From positions 20,956,001 to 21,020,000 of the forward strand of contig OZ316897.1 of NCBI GenBank assembly GCA_973895155.1: DNA of 64,000 nt, given 5' to 3'. Source of the stretch: Marsupella aquatica. Taxonomy: Eukaryota; Marchantiophyta. Each line of letters opens with the position of its first letter. Position 1 is the stretch's first letter. Below the pieces are notes generated by a model. It was not told the DNA's origin. It ran no database searches and worked only from the letters and a program-made list of their open reading frames with translations. This document shows positions 1 through 11,619 of this stretch, piece by piece. Position numbers and translations under genes: made by a program.

Positions 1-3000
1 CACATAACGTTACTTACCTACAATAAAAGTTTATAGGCAGTAGCCCGTTGCGCTTTACCGATCCTTCTTACCGCGATCGTCGTTTATTTGGGGCTACAAA
101 TGCATGTACTCTTATTCTGACCTCGCAGTCCTCCAAAAGGATACAATCGTTGACACGAATACAATTTCAGTATCCATGGGTTTGCCTCGAAGCAGCTCAA
201 TAGCTACTTTGTCTTGTTATGGTGCAGTCAGCTTGGGAATTAAGTCGGTCTATTTTTCCCTACAGCAATTCATTCGGGGGAATCAATCTACAAGTTTTCA
301 TATGTCAGATGCGAAATTCATGTGGAATTTTTCCTTACTTTCGTTAATGATTATAAGGAGTGGACTTCAGTTGGAGGAAATAGGTACACCTGCCAACACT
401 TCGCACTGTGGCGCTAGACACAGTGTAGTCTGCACGGTGCTTTATACTGCAATCCGTTTCGTCTGTCCGTGCCCCGCACATGATGAAATAGATGATAGCA
501 GCAACAGGCGTGTCTACTTTCTGGATTGGCCGAATCGCCCCATCCAATTAGGCAGACATACTCTTATGACGACTTTGACCCAAATCTCAGGTAAGAACTA
601 GGCACTCGTTGTATGACGTATTTTTTGTGTTCCAAGCGCCCCCTCACCCCACAAGTAGAAGAAGAAGAAGTAAAGTCGACTAGCTCTTTTGTCGCTACGC
701 TGAGCTCAGCTCATCTCACCTTCTTCTCGAGTCTCCGAGCAATCCAAAGTGCCCCCCCAGAGCGAACTTGAGGAGTTGAATACCGCGACCGAGAGGAATC
801 CAGGGAGGATCGAGGCTTTACAGCAGAGTATCAGCAGAACCACTGGCGGGTTAGGAGTTAGACCCCACTGCCGACGTAAAAGGCATGAGCTCCCTAGGCA
901 AACTAGGAGCGGGACTAGGAGAGCTAGATAACTAGGGCTGTCACCACATTCTAGCAGTGAAGCTTTCTCCTCTAATTGTCATGAGTTTGACTTAGTAGAC
1001 AGTATTTCTATTTCTATACTCGGTATTTCCCTACTGTTCTTTTGTTGGATTGTTTTTGCGCGGTCCCGAATCCTGTGCGAGACTCCTCCTGCCCTCCCAA
1101 GTTCTAGTCTTCAGTCTACGATGTAGACATTACGCGGGAGGTTGCAACTTATCTGTGTATAAGCAAATTTCTGATTTTGCGGTACGTCTCACTAACTACA
1201 GACTGATCAATTGACGTGAATGTCATCCTACGAGTTCTCAATTTGTCACGTAAGCGGAGAGGTCCATTATGTTGGTGATAACAAGTTTCCTACTCGAAAA
1301 GTTCCGTTCAGAAAAGGACTTCTGGGAACTGCGTCTTCTTTCATTTTCCGTGAGGTCGGTTGGCGAAGGCTCAGCATCTTGACTAAATTGAATGAATCAT
1401 CGATGAAAACAGTGACAAGCCCAAAGTACGTACCAACCGTCACCATCGTTTGGTGGTCGAGTAAACTAAATGGTTTTCGAGTATATATACTCTCCCTTTT
1501 TTTTAGTGTAATATGTAATCTCTTCTTTTCTTTCTGGTGGCCTATGTCAGTCTAGCGGGAAGCCTTCCTAGCCTTCTATTATGGTGAGCTTTTCCCTAAC
1601 CTCAAGCGGTCACCCTCCAGCAACTTGCAACACCTTGAAATCCAGTTATTCCAAACTCAGTGACTCCCCGCAATATCCGACTTATTGACCATCCCATATA
1701 TGCTTGGCAACACTGCCTGTCAGTATCACTTACTATCTACAACTCAACATAATTTACTATCAGCAATGAGGGCATAGGACTAATGACTTTTCAAAATGTG
1801 TTTCAAATTAGATCGACAGTTAGTTGAAACCATGGTGTAAAACGTGTTGGAGCTTATAGATCTAATATTGAGGACTAAAGTTTGTCCACGTTCTCTTATC
1901 AAGCAATTCCCTCCAGGCAATCTCGATCACGTTGCTCGTCAAAATATTTTCCATAAATTAACATCTCTCCCTACACTGTACAGGCATGCACGGAAGACCA
2001 ATGTGCAACGTACTGGCGGATCGCAGTCAGCTTTACAAATGCTTGCCTGCTCGTTTGGCGAGATGGATAGTTCATTGGAAGGAATTTATGGCAGAACGGG
2101 ATCCGAGTGACAGCAATCCAGCAGACACCAGGCTGACAATCGAACGCAAACGCAGGCAGGCAAGCAGAGCGGTGGGGCCGAGGCTCCAGCCCCACAGCAC
2201 CTTTTATGTATGTGCTATTGCATTCTTCTCACCACCCACCGGCTTGCATACCCCTCCCCCTGTGATGGGTGGGAACGACACTCTTGTTGAGATTACGATA
2301 CTGTACTACGATACGTTTCTCAGCAGAATGATCAAATTCGCGTTGGTTACAGTGGCCAAGTAGTGTACGTCCTGCATCCTGGCTAGCTGGGCACATCAGA
2401 ATTGTAGGTTTCCGAAAGAGGCAGGACCATGTTCTACTCCATGTTCCTCACCGATCGATTCAGATGTACGTGATCAAGGGCCACCTTCCACACGCAAGGT
2501 TTTGTGGGATATGAAAACGAGATTTCACACTCTACTAGCTCCGTCTTAGAAAGACATCCAAGTAAAAATATCAGTCTCGTCGAGTGATGATAAATGGCGT
2601 GAATATTTAAATACAAATTAAAACTTGCCTGTCAGCATATTGAGTGAGCCGTTTGTTCTTGCCAACACGGAAGGTGCCTGATTGGGATAATCTGCTCATT
2701 TATGCGCGAACGCACTTGATAAATTCGAGACACTGTTAGACATGAGCTCCTGTTGGCAGATTGATTGCATTGTGAAGAAAACTACTAATCAAGCAGATTG
2801 AAGAGTTTGGATCTGACCTCTCATCACCAAAGCTTCAATGCTTTGCACGGGGGCCTGACCAATTGCATTTTCATGAGACGATGAAACGAAAGAAGTGAGA
2901 AGGACTTGAAAGGTTGCGAAGGGACGCATCTAGCTACAGTTCCGGCTATAGCCCAGCTCTGGAAGTAGTGCCTGGCCTAGAATCCACATAAACTTACTCA

Positions 3001-3305
3001 TAGAGTATATAATCTGGAAACCGGAACATATTATGGCTCCCCTATCTTAGTGTCTACTCCTACGGTGGTCCAGACCAGATCCAAATGGAAGTTGTCGTAC
3101 GTCAGGGAACGATTTATAAGTCAGATTTGAGTGTGGTCCATCCTGAAACGATGCGGCCAAATCAACGATGTCGCTGTGTCACACTGGACGTGATTGTGTG
3201 ACACTAAGGCACGTACTCTAGTTTGGATATTCTTAAGTTGCCGTTCAGCAATTTGCTATGATATGTCATTGATACCCTCACGAGCCAGGCTCGTGGTGAG
3301 GGTCC
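1..3305. repeat. Segmental repeat, copy A (with extra ~1.37 kb block)
   Basis: This segment aligns with 7785-9958 along most of its length. Shared stretches include the starts (CCTACAATRAARRTYTATAGG), the block around 470-590 and the block around 700-930. Both copies end in a GC-rich imperfect hairpin, here near 3271-3305. Relative to copy B it carries about 1.37 kb extra between roughly 1572 and 2944. Homology begins at base 1, so the repeat may extend left of the window. A short reading frame near 749-880 resembles the equivalent stretch in copy B at protein level (ISRxTGGLGVR in both), but indels break the frames. It may be a decayed element or a duplicated pseudogene segment. I recognise no transposase, reverse transcriptase or known gene. 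Confidence 0.75.
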
Positions 3306-3606
3306 ACTCGACTTTTCAATCTCTCATCTGTGTCATTCGATTCGGTATTGTGCTTTGGTCCCTCCCTCTGATCACAAATTTGGTAAAATAAGTAAGAAAT
3401 TTGAACGAAATGTTATATGTGGGTACGAAATGATTTTGAAGATCTCATCCTCCAAATGTTTTGGCTTTATACTATTGTAAACGGTTTGGTCAGCCACTCT
3501 TTACGTCCTAGCCAGGTTTCACGAAATTTTCTACTTAGTTTGTCCTCCACAAATTTGGACAATAGCCAGACTGCTTGTTCTTTGAATGTGGGGAGACGTG
3601 AGTAGT
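3306..3606. other. Intergenic, nothing recognised
   Basis: Short AT-rich stretch between copy A of the segmental repeat and a tandem array. No coding or RNA feature is supported. Confidence 0.5.
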
Positions 3607-3833
3607 AAGAAAGTTCTGTAAAAACATAGATTTCTTGTAAGAATAGTTACACTCTAGAGCCAGAAAGTTATGTAAAAACACAGATTTATTGTAAGAATAT
3701 AGTAAGTTACACTCTAGAGCCAGAAAGGTATGGAAAAAAATAGATTTATTGTAAGAATAGTTACTCTCTAGAGCCAAAAAGTAATGTAAGAACATAGATT
3801 TCTTGTAAGTTAGAATAGTTACACTCTAGAGCC
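3607..3833. repeat. Tandem repeat, ~57-60 bp unit, 4 copies
   Basis: Four consecutive diverged units share the core AGATTTMTTGTAAGAATAG followed by TTACACTCTAGAGCC. Spacings are about 57-60 bases. Units differ by small indels, so the array is not very recent. Confidence 0.9.
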
Positions 3834-4055
3834 GTCACTCTAGACCATAGCTTGTGCCTAGCTTCTCTTCTCCAATATATTATTAGTTTAAAGAAAAGGA
3901 ATTACAATTTTGATCTCAAATGTTAATCGCAGAAGGCCGGACCCTGTTTGTTAGTTCATCAAATACTTACTGTAGGAATTATGTGAGACAACCCCTCCAC
4001 TCCCTGTGACCCAGTGAAGAGACCTTCGCAGACTGACGACAACACTACTATCGAT
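3834..4055. other. Intergenic, nothing recognised
   Basis: No supported gene. Confidence 0.4.
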
Positions 4056-4500
4056 CTGTCTAGAGCCCTCACTTCGCTCACGTAACTTGGTGCACAGTAA
4101 GATATCCTGAAATAGGATTTCCATCCAGACTTTTGAGATTGGGTAGTATCCCAGATCAAATACTACAGTATTGGAAGCATACTTGGACTCAATCAGTATC
4201 CAGTTCCCTTTCATGGTCACCTTTCTCTGGTCTGGAGAGTCCCCCTGCTGGTACTGTCCAGACCACACTAATCTCTGTCTAGAGCCCTCGCTTCACTCTA
4301 AAAAACTTGGTACACAGTACATATGACATATATCCTCGATTAGGATCTCTCTATCCAAACATTTGAACTTGTATAGACTAGTAAAATTGATTTAAGATTT
4401 GAGTGTGAAGCATACTTGGAGGTCAATCAGCCAGGATGCCTTTTCCTTTATGGTCATCTTTCTCAGGCCTAGATAGTCCGGCCTCCTTATGGTACTGTCC
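4056..4500. repeat. Tandem duplication, ~220 bp unit, 2 copies
   Basis: The stretch beginning CTGTCTAGAGCCCTC at about 4056 recurs at about 4276. Within each unit the block GCATACTTGGA...TCAATCAG followed by a CTTTMATGGTCAYCTTTCTC motif recurs about 230 bases apart (4177 and 4410). The copies are diverged. Confidence 0.75.
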
Positions 4501-5324
4501 TTCCCTCTCTCAGAGGTCATGGCTGGTAGGATCAGGGTACCCTGGGACAACCTTTCTATTCTAACTTGGGAACGAGGTAAGGTCCTATACACGGAAGTAG
4601 ATTCTTTCATTTTTCTGTCGATAGCAGTGTAATAAGAACCCTCAGATTTTCCTATGTCTTTTAAGGAGGACGGTTAGATATAGTCACTCAGTCTTTCAAC
4701 CAGGTAAGTGTCTGGGTCTAGGTTTATTAGCCTGATTACTTGTATCACTCGTTACTTGAATGGAAATAGAGTTAGGGTCAAAAAGTATCTTACAAAAAAA
4801 AGATTCCTGCCTGGTTTTGTACATCTCCCCTCTCTGTGGTTTTTGTCTATATCTTTACTTTCAATTATGCCTTGAGTTAGAGTCTTGAACTTCACTCTAT
4901 ACTGTAGGCCTGGATAGCTTATTACTAGTAAAACATCCTTCTGTCTGGGTACCCCAAAACACAACCAAAAAACCCCCCCAAATCCAAAAGTTCTTTGAAG
5001 AAAATGTTCAGTGCCCAGGACAAAAGCACAATTAAGCCTTTGGCAGTTTCTCTGCTTACACTCCCGGGGTTCTCGGTCACTTATTTTCTTCTAAACCATC
5101 ATGTGCAAATAAGTATAGTGTGTTTTTATTGGGTTTAGTGAAATACTTTTGAATTTTATCCAATTTTGAGAATTATAAGAATCATAGAGTTTTTTAAATC
5201 AAATTTGGGAAAATTCTTGAAATATTCCACTAAATTAGGGGTAAGAAAATTACTAAAAAAAACTTTATTGATTTAAGTTTTAAGGTGTTTATTCTTCCAA
5301 ACTTCGCTCGTGATATGGGACACT
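4501..5324. other. Repeat-derived intergenic DNA
   Basis: At 4818-4870 there is a stretch (CTCTCTGTG..TTTTTGTCT...TTTCAATTATG..TTAGTTAGAG-like) that recurs at about 24624-24690 and 25006-25066, so part of this region belongs to a dispersed family. From about 5050 the composition resembles the neighbouring MITE family and may be a degraded relative. No gene. Confidence 0.5.
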
Positions 5325-5621
5325 CTCGGGGATTTCATTTCCACAAAAATGACACATCACGTGTGACGAAGTATGAGACCATTTTAATGGTTCGAAGGGA
5401 AGAATTAATAATTTTATGAGAAGAATAATAGGGTATTTTAAATCCATTTTTGAGATTTATAAGAACATTAGGGTACTTATAACCAATTTTTTGGAGTATT
5501 CCAAGAATATTCCAACTTTATAGGGATTGAATTTATTTTTTATTTTTTTACATTTTAGGGGATTTACGATCTACAAACTTCGTAGGTGATGAAGAGACAT
5601 CCATATAGTGAGACCCCCAAG
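5325..5621 (-). mobile_element. MITE copy 1 (hAT-like, ~297 bp)
   Basis: The ends are CTCGGGGATTTCATTTCC on the left and, read from the right, CTTGGGGGTCTCACTATATGG. Together they form imperfect terminal inverted repeats. The flanks are GGGACACT (5317-5324) and GGGACACC (5622-5629), a 7 of 8 match expected of an 8 bp target-site duplication. The AT-rich interior matches copies 2 and 3 (for example the GGAGTATTCCAAGAATATTCC block) but runs in the opposite orientation. It has no coding capacity, so it would be a non-autonomous element. An 8 bp duplication is typical of hAT elements; that assignment is inference. Confidence 0.85.
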
Positions 5622-5629
5622 GGGACACC

Positions 5630-7784
5630 CCTTGGATTGAGGCCCTCAAGCTTACATAGATGGCAAGACATTGCCTACCATCATAGATGCTCCAAATGAC
5701 AGATTGAAACCAACTTCAATTGCCCCAGACGTCCATACTTGTGCACATACATGCACATAATACTGGCAGGACCTGACAAAGACATGCATAAGTGTACCCA
5801 GGCAATAGAACATGTATCTTTTTGTGTCAACTACTTGTTTGTTTTATGGTCATGTGCATGGAGATAGTGTCTTCGCACAACATCTGGTAAGACAGGCCAG
5901 AAAGAAAGAGGATACTTGGATCTGAGGGTCCATAGTCATCCCTTTGGATTTTAAGACATATACAAGTCATCCCTTTGGGTTTCAAGTATACATGATCTGG
6001 AATCGAAAATCATTGTTGAAAGTCCGACATTACGCTTCATTTCTGTAACAAGCGGACCGATATTAGCACGTCGTTATTTTGTCTTTTTTCTAAGGACAAG
6101 TGATCGGAGTAAACTGACCATAATCACAAGAATGGCAGTGCCAAGATTTAGGTCCTGCCATTGATTGGGCTGAGGAGTCACAAGATGGGGCCAGGGTTCT
6201 CATGGACCTGGACCCTGGAGGTACTTTCGGAATCATGGCTGGTGATGGTGGTGGTGGTGGTGGTGGACGGTGCCAAGGGTCGGCTGGGTGTGCTGTGAGC
6301 ATGGGTCAGAACCATTTCAAAGGCCTGGCCCGGACAGATCGATTTTGGACGAGGATTTCGTTGCTGTACTGACACTTTAGGGGTGGTAGGGGTGGAGGGC
6401 GGTCGGGTGGGCTCAGGACATGGGCCCAGGGATTTGAAAGACGGCATCGCCAGACAGCAGGGCATGGTGTACGTACCGTACCACTGATGTATCCAAAGAT
6501 GGCTGGCAGAGAACACTATTGAAATTGAATCGGCACCTGATGGATTAGAGAAGTGAACGTCGTGAGGTTGAGTGGCGAGTATTCTGAAAGTAACCCACAT
6601 TAATCTTTCTGATCGACGTGTGAGTCGAGTCAAATTGTTCAATTTCTTTGACCGCTGCGTCGAAATAGTCCGCAACAAAAGTGTTACCTGGGCAAATTAG
6701 CTTGCCTCCACAGCATTTCAATACCAGGGAGAAAGAAAATTACAAGTAAACGACATTTAAGAGGTAAACAATCGGTCAATCGGTCAGCGCGAACAGTGCA
6801 AATTAAGGAGATCCAGAACGAGCGACCGTCTTTAAGTGAGCGAAATCCTCACAAAATTATCATGAGTTACTCCGGAATACTACTGTCATATATACGGAAT
6901 CTCTAGAGTTCGTCAGGAGGGACTACTAGGCATTTTGATCTAGTAGGCTAGCGGTTTACAAGCGAGACCGAACTTTTCCTGTTTAAAATTCATGGCAGTG
7001 CACTCTGGGAGTTTTCTAGCACTGACCGTGGCCCACCTTGGACAACACTGACCGCTTAGCTGTCATCCCTTCACCTGTTATTGCTTTTCGATCAGCTCCG
7101 GACTCCCGAAAGATCAACTGGGTCCCTGATTCGCTCCAATAATATATTACAAAATGCAGAACAAATATTAGTTCAGTAACTTCAGTAACTGGATATCTCC
7201 GACGGTCTTTACGTCAATCTTGTGTGCTCAGATGAAGATAACACCTGGACAATACATGTAGTGTCACACTCTATCGTTGGTGGGAGCTCTGTCTCGATTG
7301 ACGATAACGAATCGGTGTTCCCAGTGCGCCAGATCTGGCCGCTATAACAGGGTACCTCTTTCGAAAAGCGGACCAAGTCATGCAGGCCGGGGCGGCACTA
7401 GCTTGAAAAGGAATGGGCGGTTGCGCTAGCTAGGATCAATGCACAACTTGTGGTCCAGGCAGCTATCGCTAGACAAGAATCCTGCAAATAGTGGCCTGTC
7501 CGCAACACGAGACCCTGGATATGTAGTAATACTAACGTCAACTCCCTGTGTACACGTCTGTCGTACGTACCTCCTTAGGTCTTCCATGACAATCGAATTG
7601 TTTGAACGGATTTGACCTACAGAACGCTCCTTCCATTTCGTTCGCCAAGCCTCTGCCTGATACTCTCACAAGTAACAAATTAAGTTCGTCCTTGCGATTG
7701 GAGCTCGGTAAAGTCTTGAGCTTCACTGAGATCCAAACGGAAAATTAAGAGCTGAGGTTTCAGACTGAGACCGCTGCATATCAC
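5630..7784. other. Intergenic, no supported gene
   Basis: About 2.1 kb with no convincing exon. It contains a GGT-rich microsatellite at about 6239-6268. Minus-strand reading frames across 6090-6678 owe their length to this low-complexity stretch and match nothing I recognise. Confidence 0.5.
6239..6268. repeat. (GGT)n microsatellite
   Basis: Run of about eight GGT triplets with one interruption. Confidence 0.9.
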
Positions 7785-9958
7785 ATACCCTTGCTGCCCA
7801 CCTACAATGAAGATCTATAGGCCGTAGCCCGTTGCAGTTTACCGTCTTACCGCATTCTCCGTTATTTGGGGTTATAAATGTACTCTTATGCTGACCTCGT
7901 GGTCCGTCAAAAGCGATGGCATCTGATGCAATCAATGCCACGAATACAATTTTAGTATCGATGGGTTTGCCAGACCTAAGGCTCTAATTCACCAGCTCAT
8001 TTGCCAATTTGCCTTGTTATGGTGCAGTTAGCTTTGGCAATTAAGTCCGTCTATTTTTCCCGACGTACAGCAATTTATTCTGGGGAATCATCTACATATA
8101 TCACAATGCCAATAAGACAGGATCGCCGGGAGACATGATACCAAAGGCAAAGGCAAAAGAACCCAATAAAGGGGGGAAAGAACCCAATAAAGGGGGGAAG
8201 GGAAAGACCCCAAGAATACCAAAGAGGGCCATCAGTCAAAGAGTATCCCACAAAAACAAAATCTACAAGTTTTCATATGCTAGATACTAACTTCCTCTGT
8301 AATTTCTCCTTACTATGGTAATTGATTGTAAGTAGTGGAATTCAGTTGACGGAAGTTAGACAGTACGCCTGCCAACAATTCGAACTGTGGCGCTGTGCAC
8401 TCACTCGGCTGTGCACAGGGTAGTCTGCATGGTGCTTTATTCTCCGATCTGTATCGTCTGTCCGTGCCTCGCACACGATGAAATAGATGATGGCAGCAAT
8501 GCCGTGCCCACTTTCTGGACTGGCGGCATTGTCCCCATCCAAGGCAGACAAACTCTTGTGACGAATTTGACCCAAGGCTCAGGTAAGGACTACTGTAGTC
8601 ACTCGTTGTCTAATGTATTTTTTTATGTTCCAAGCGCCCCCCTCCACCCCACAACAAGAAGAAAAAGTAAAGTCGATTAGCTCTTCTGTTGCTACGCTCA
8701 GCTCAGCTCAGCTCATCTCACCTTCTTCTCCAGTCTCCGAGCAATCCAAAGTGGACTCAGAGAGCAAACCTGAGGAGTTGGATACCGTGACCCAGAGGAA
8801 TCGAGGGAGGAGGCTTTTGGCGGCAATACAGCATAATATCAGCAGAATCACGGGTGGGTTAGGAGTTAGGACCCCACTGCCAACGTAACAGGCGTGAGTT
8901 CCCTAGGCAAACGAGGAGAGCTAGACACCTTGTAGGGCTGTCCCCGGCCACATTCTAGAAGTGAAAGCGTTCTCCTCGAATTGTCTTGAGATTAGACTGA
9001 GTAGACAGTATTTCTATTTCTGTACTAGGGAATATCTCTACTGTTAATCTCTACTTGGGATTGTTTCTGTGCTAGACTCCTCCTGCCCTCCAATGTTCTA
9101 GCCCTCAGCCTACGATCGATGAAGAAATTACGCGAGAAGTTGCCACTTACATATGTATAAGCTTCTGATTTTGCGGTACATGGCACTAACTACAGACTGA
9201 TCAATTGATGCGAATGTCAGCCTACGAGTAGTCAATTTGTCACGTAAGCAGAGAGGTCCATCATGTTGGTGATAACAAGTTTCCTACTCGAAAAGTCTCG
9301 TTCAGAAAAGGACTTCCGAAAATTGAGTCTTGTTTCACTTTCCGTAAGGTCGGTCGGTAATCATCGATGAAACAGTGACAAGCCACTATTACCAACGGTC
9401 ACCGTCGTTTGTGGGTGAAGTAACTTAAATGACTTCTGAGTTGGATATGTAAATCCACCTCTTACAGTCCTTGCGTCTTCAAATCTAAACAATGTGTAAT
9501 GATATCTCACTTTTTCTTCAGTGTACCATGTAATCTCACTTTTTCTTCCCACGGCCCGTTTACTATATGTCAGTCTAACCCGAGGCCTCCCTAGCTACAG
9601 CCCAGCCCTGCAAGTAGTGCCTGGCCTGGAATCGATCTTCACAAACTTACTCCTACTATACATAATCTGGAAACTGGAACATAATGGCTTCCCGTATCTT
9701 AGTGTCTACTCCTATGGTGGTCCAGGCCTGATCAAAATGGAGGGTTGTTGTACGTCTTTCGGGGAACAGTTTATCAGTCAGATTTGAGTGCGGTCCATCC
9801 TGCAACGATGCTGCCAAATCAATGATATCGCTCTGTCACACTGGACTTGATTATGTGACACTAAGGCGCGTACACTAGACGTTTGGATCTTCTTAACTTG
9901 TCGTTCGCAATTTGCCATGATATAATACCTTCGGGAGCCAGACTCGTGGTGGGATCAT
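7785..9958. repeat. Segmental repeat, copy B
   Basis: Second copy of the segment at 1-3305, in the same orientation and about 2.17 kb long. It lacks the ~1.37 kb block of copy A: its CTCCCTAGCTACAGCCCAG joins the two sequences that flank that block in copy A. It carries its own private insertion at 8097-8267. The right end has the same GC-rich hairpin context near 9930-9958. Sequence divergence and indels indicate that the duplication is old. No intact gene is visible in either copy. Confidence 0.75.
8097..8267. mobile_element. Short insertion (~164 bp) with 7 bp target duplication in copy B
   Basis: ATCTACA occurs at 8090-8096 and again at 8261-8267, and is present once at the equivalent site of copy A. 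The inserted DNA includes a duplicated unit AGAACCCAATAAAGGGGGGAA at about 8158-8200 and is purine-rich. The empty site in copy A makes insertion, rather than deletion, the simpler reading. The superfamily is unknown. Confidence 0.65.
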
Positions 9959-10418
9959 GGTGGGATTAAAGATTAAACTACCACGACAGGAAACAGGGAT
10001 GTTGGTAATGGGAAAAATGAGCGGAGCAGACAGGAAATGTTGTGCTCACCAAAAAAAAAGTATACAATTTTGGAGACACAAGTACCCAATGATTGTAAAT
10101 GATACACCTTTTTAGTTTATCAGAAAACCCTTCATTAATCGGAAAAGGTTACGGGCCATATCTAAACTTCCATGACATGTCTTCGCATTAGTTGGCAGGG
10201 TTACCTTTCTGAAGCGACAGAATACCAAACACTTGTTGAATGAATACAAGGTTAACGCAATGACTTCCTATAAACCATATATATTCTGTTCCCCTAAAAT
10301 GTGATGCAGTTCTCCAAAATTGGTTGGCTTAGCAGGATCTAATCCAAGAGATCAAGCTTGAAAACAGATTTGTACGTATATCTAGTACAATTGCTTGCAG
10401 AGCATGAAAGGCCCTCCT
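9959..10418. other. Intergenic, nothing recognised
   Basis: No supported gene or repeat. Confidence 0.4.
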
Positions 10419-10704
10419 CTCAGGGGTCTCACTGTATATGGAGACCTCTCCCATCACCTACAACATTTTTGGGGCCTATGTGATAAATCCTAAAACTTCA
10501 AAAAACACGTTAGTCTTGGAGTATTCTTAAAATTGAGTTTTGAAATACTGTCCTTTCTTGTCTCAAAATTGGATTCAAATGGCCTAGCTAGCTTCATGTT
10601 CTTACACATAAAATTTCAGGTGGACAGGTCCCTTACAACCCATAAATTCACCTTCTGTTTTGTAGCACATCATGTGCCATGTTTGCGGAAGTGAAACCCC
10701 TGAG
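10419..10704 (+). mobile_element. MITE copy 2 (hAT-like, ~286 bp)
   Basis: It starts CTCAGGGGTCTCACTGTATATGG and ends GGAAGTGAAACCCCTGAG, which are the inverted-repeat ends of the family. The flanks GCCCTCCT (10411-10418) and GCCATACT (10705-10712) match at 6 of 8 positions, consistent with a decayed 8 bp duplication. It has the same orientation as copy 3. Confidence 0.75.
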
Positions 10705-10712
10705 GCCATACT

Positions 10713-11254
10713 CAAGAATATCTGCAATAAAAACACTCACAAGAACAAGGGGAAGATGCATATCTCGACCCAATCAGTATTCACTGTCCTGAGATGTGCA
10801 TGTGTTTGAATCTTGATTTTTTTCCCGTAAGAGATGCGAGAGGGAACATCCAATTCTGCAACCAATGTCATTGTTTCTTTCTAAACAGATTCAATTCTCT
10901 TATGATGTCCTTGACTGAGATTTGATCTTGAGATTATTGTGCGCCCAAGCTTGGTTTCATGAAATGAATGTTAACCTGTCCCAAGTTGATATTTTCAGGG
11001 AATCAGAATGTTAATTCTAAGCTCAAAAGTAGAGGGGAACTCTGGACACTGTGCAATCCTTTCAAAAAAGGCACATTCTTTTCTTCAAGGGATGTTAACT
11101 CCAAGTCTGAATCATTTGTGCCTTTAGGTACAAGCAATAAGTCTGGGGATGGACGAGGGGAAAGTTGAAGGTCACTATGCATGACTTGGCACAATGAAAC
11201 AATTCTTGAAACAGGTGGTATTGAGGCACAACCACACAAATTTAGCATGAGGTT
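10713..11254. other. Intergenic, no supported gene
   Basis: Two overlapping reading frames of 66 and 81 codons on opposite strands (about 10968-11248) resemble no family I know and lack splice or start context. Confidence 0.4.
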
Positions 11255-11614
11255 TGTTGAGCAAAGATGACATTCATAGCAACAAGTCCAAGATCACCCA
11301 ACTCACAAGTAGTTGACACAAAGAGATATGTGATTCACCTCAGCTGAGGTTACGTCCAATCATGGGAAGTAACACACTAGAGCTTTACTCCACTCTAGAC
11401 CCGTCAGCCATTTTGAGTCTCTGCAATTATACAAGTTCTCCCAATTTGTCACCTAGCTCCGTAACAATGAGCTTGAGTACCTCCTATCCAAGAAAATATT
11501 GCTCAAGTGGAGATATAGTGTGCAACATGACAAACTTAACCGAGCCTGCAACTAAGGTTAGCTCTTACTACGGTTACAATCGAAACTCCTAGACCTAAGA
11601 CTAAATGCCTAACA
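11255..11614 (-). mobile_element. Solo LTR, copia family of the right-hand element
   Basis: This 360 bp block aligns with the 3' LTR at 58579-59017. Read on the minus strand it begins TGTTAGGCATTTAG and ends TTTGCTCAACA, giving the canonical TG...CA ends. Internal blocks such as GACACAAAGAGATATGTGATTC, GAGTCTCTGCAATTATACA and GATATAGTGTGCAAC correspond in order. The flanks AGGTT (11250-11254) and AGATT (11615-11619) match at 4 of 5 positions, as expected of a 5 bp target duplication. No polypurine tract adjoins it, so it is best read as a solo LTR left by recombination. Confidence 0.8.
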
Positions 11615-11619
11615 AGATT

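Noticed and set aside
3271-3305. Helitron 3' terminus (hairpin at the end of the segmental repeat)
   Set aside because: A hairpin is present, but the CTRR end and 5' TC start expected of a Helitron are not seen in matching positions in both copies.
3535-3795. 86-codon minus-strand frame
   Set aside because: It is the translation of the four-unit tandem array; unit length near a multiple of three explains the openness.
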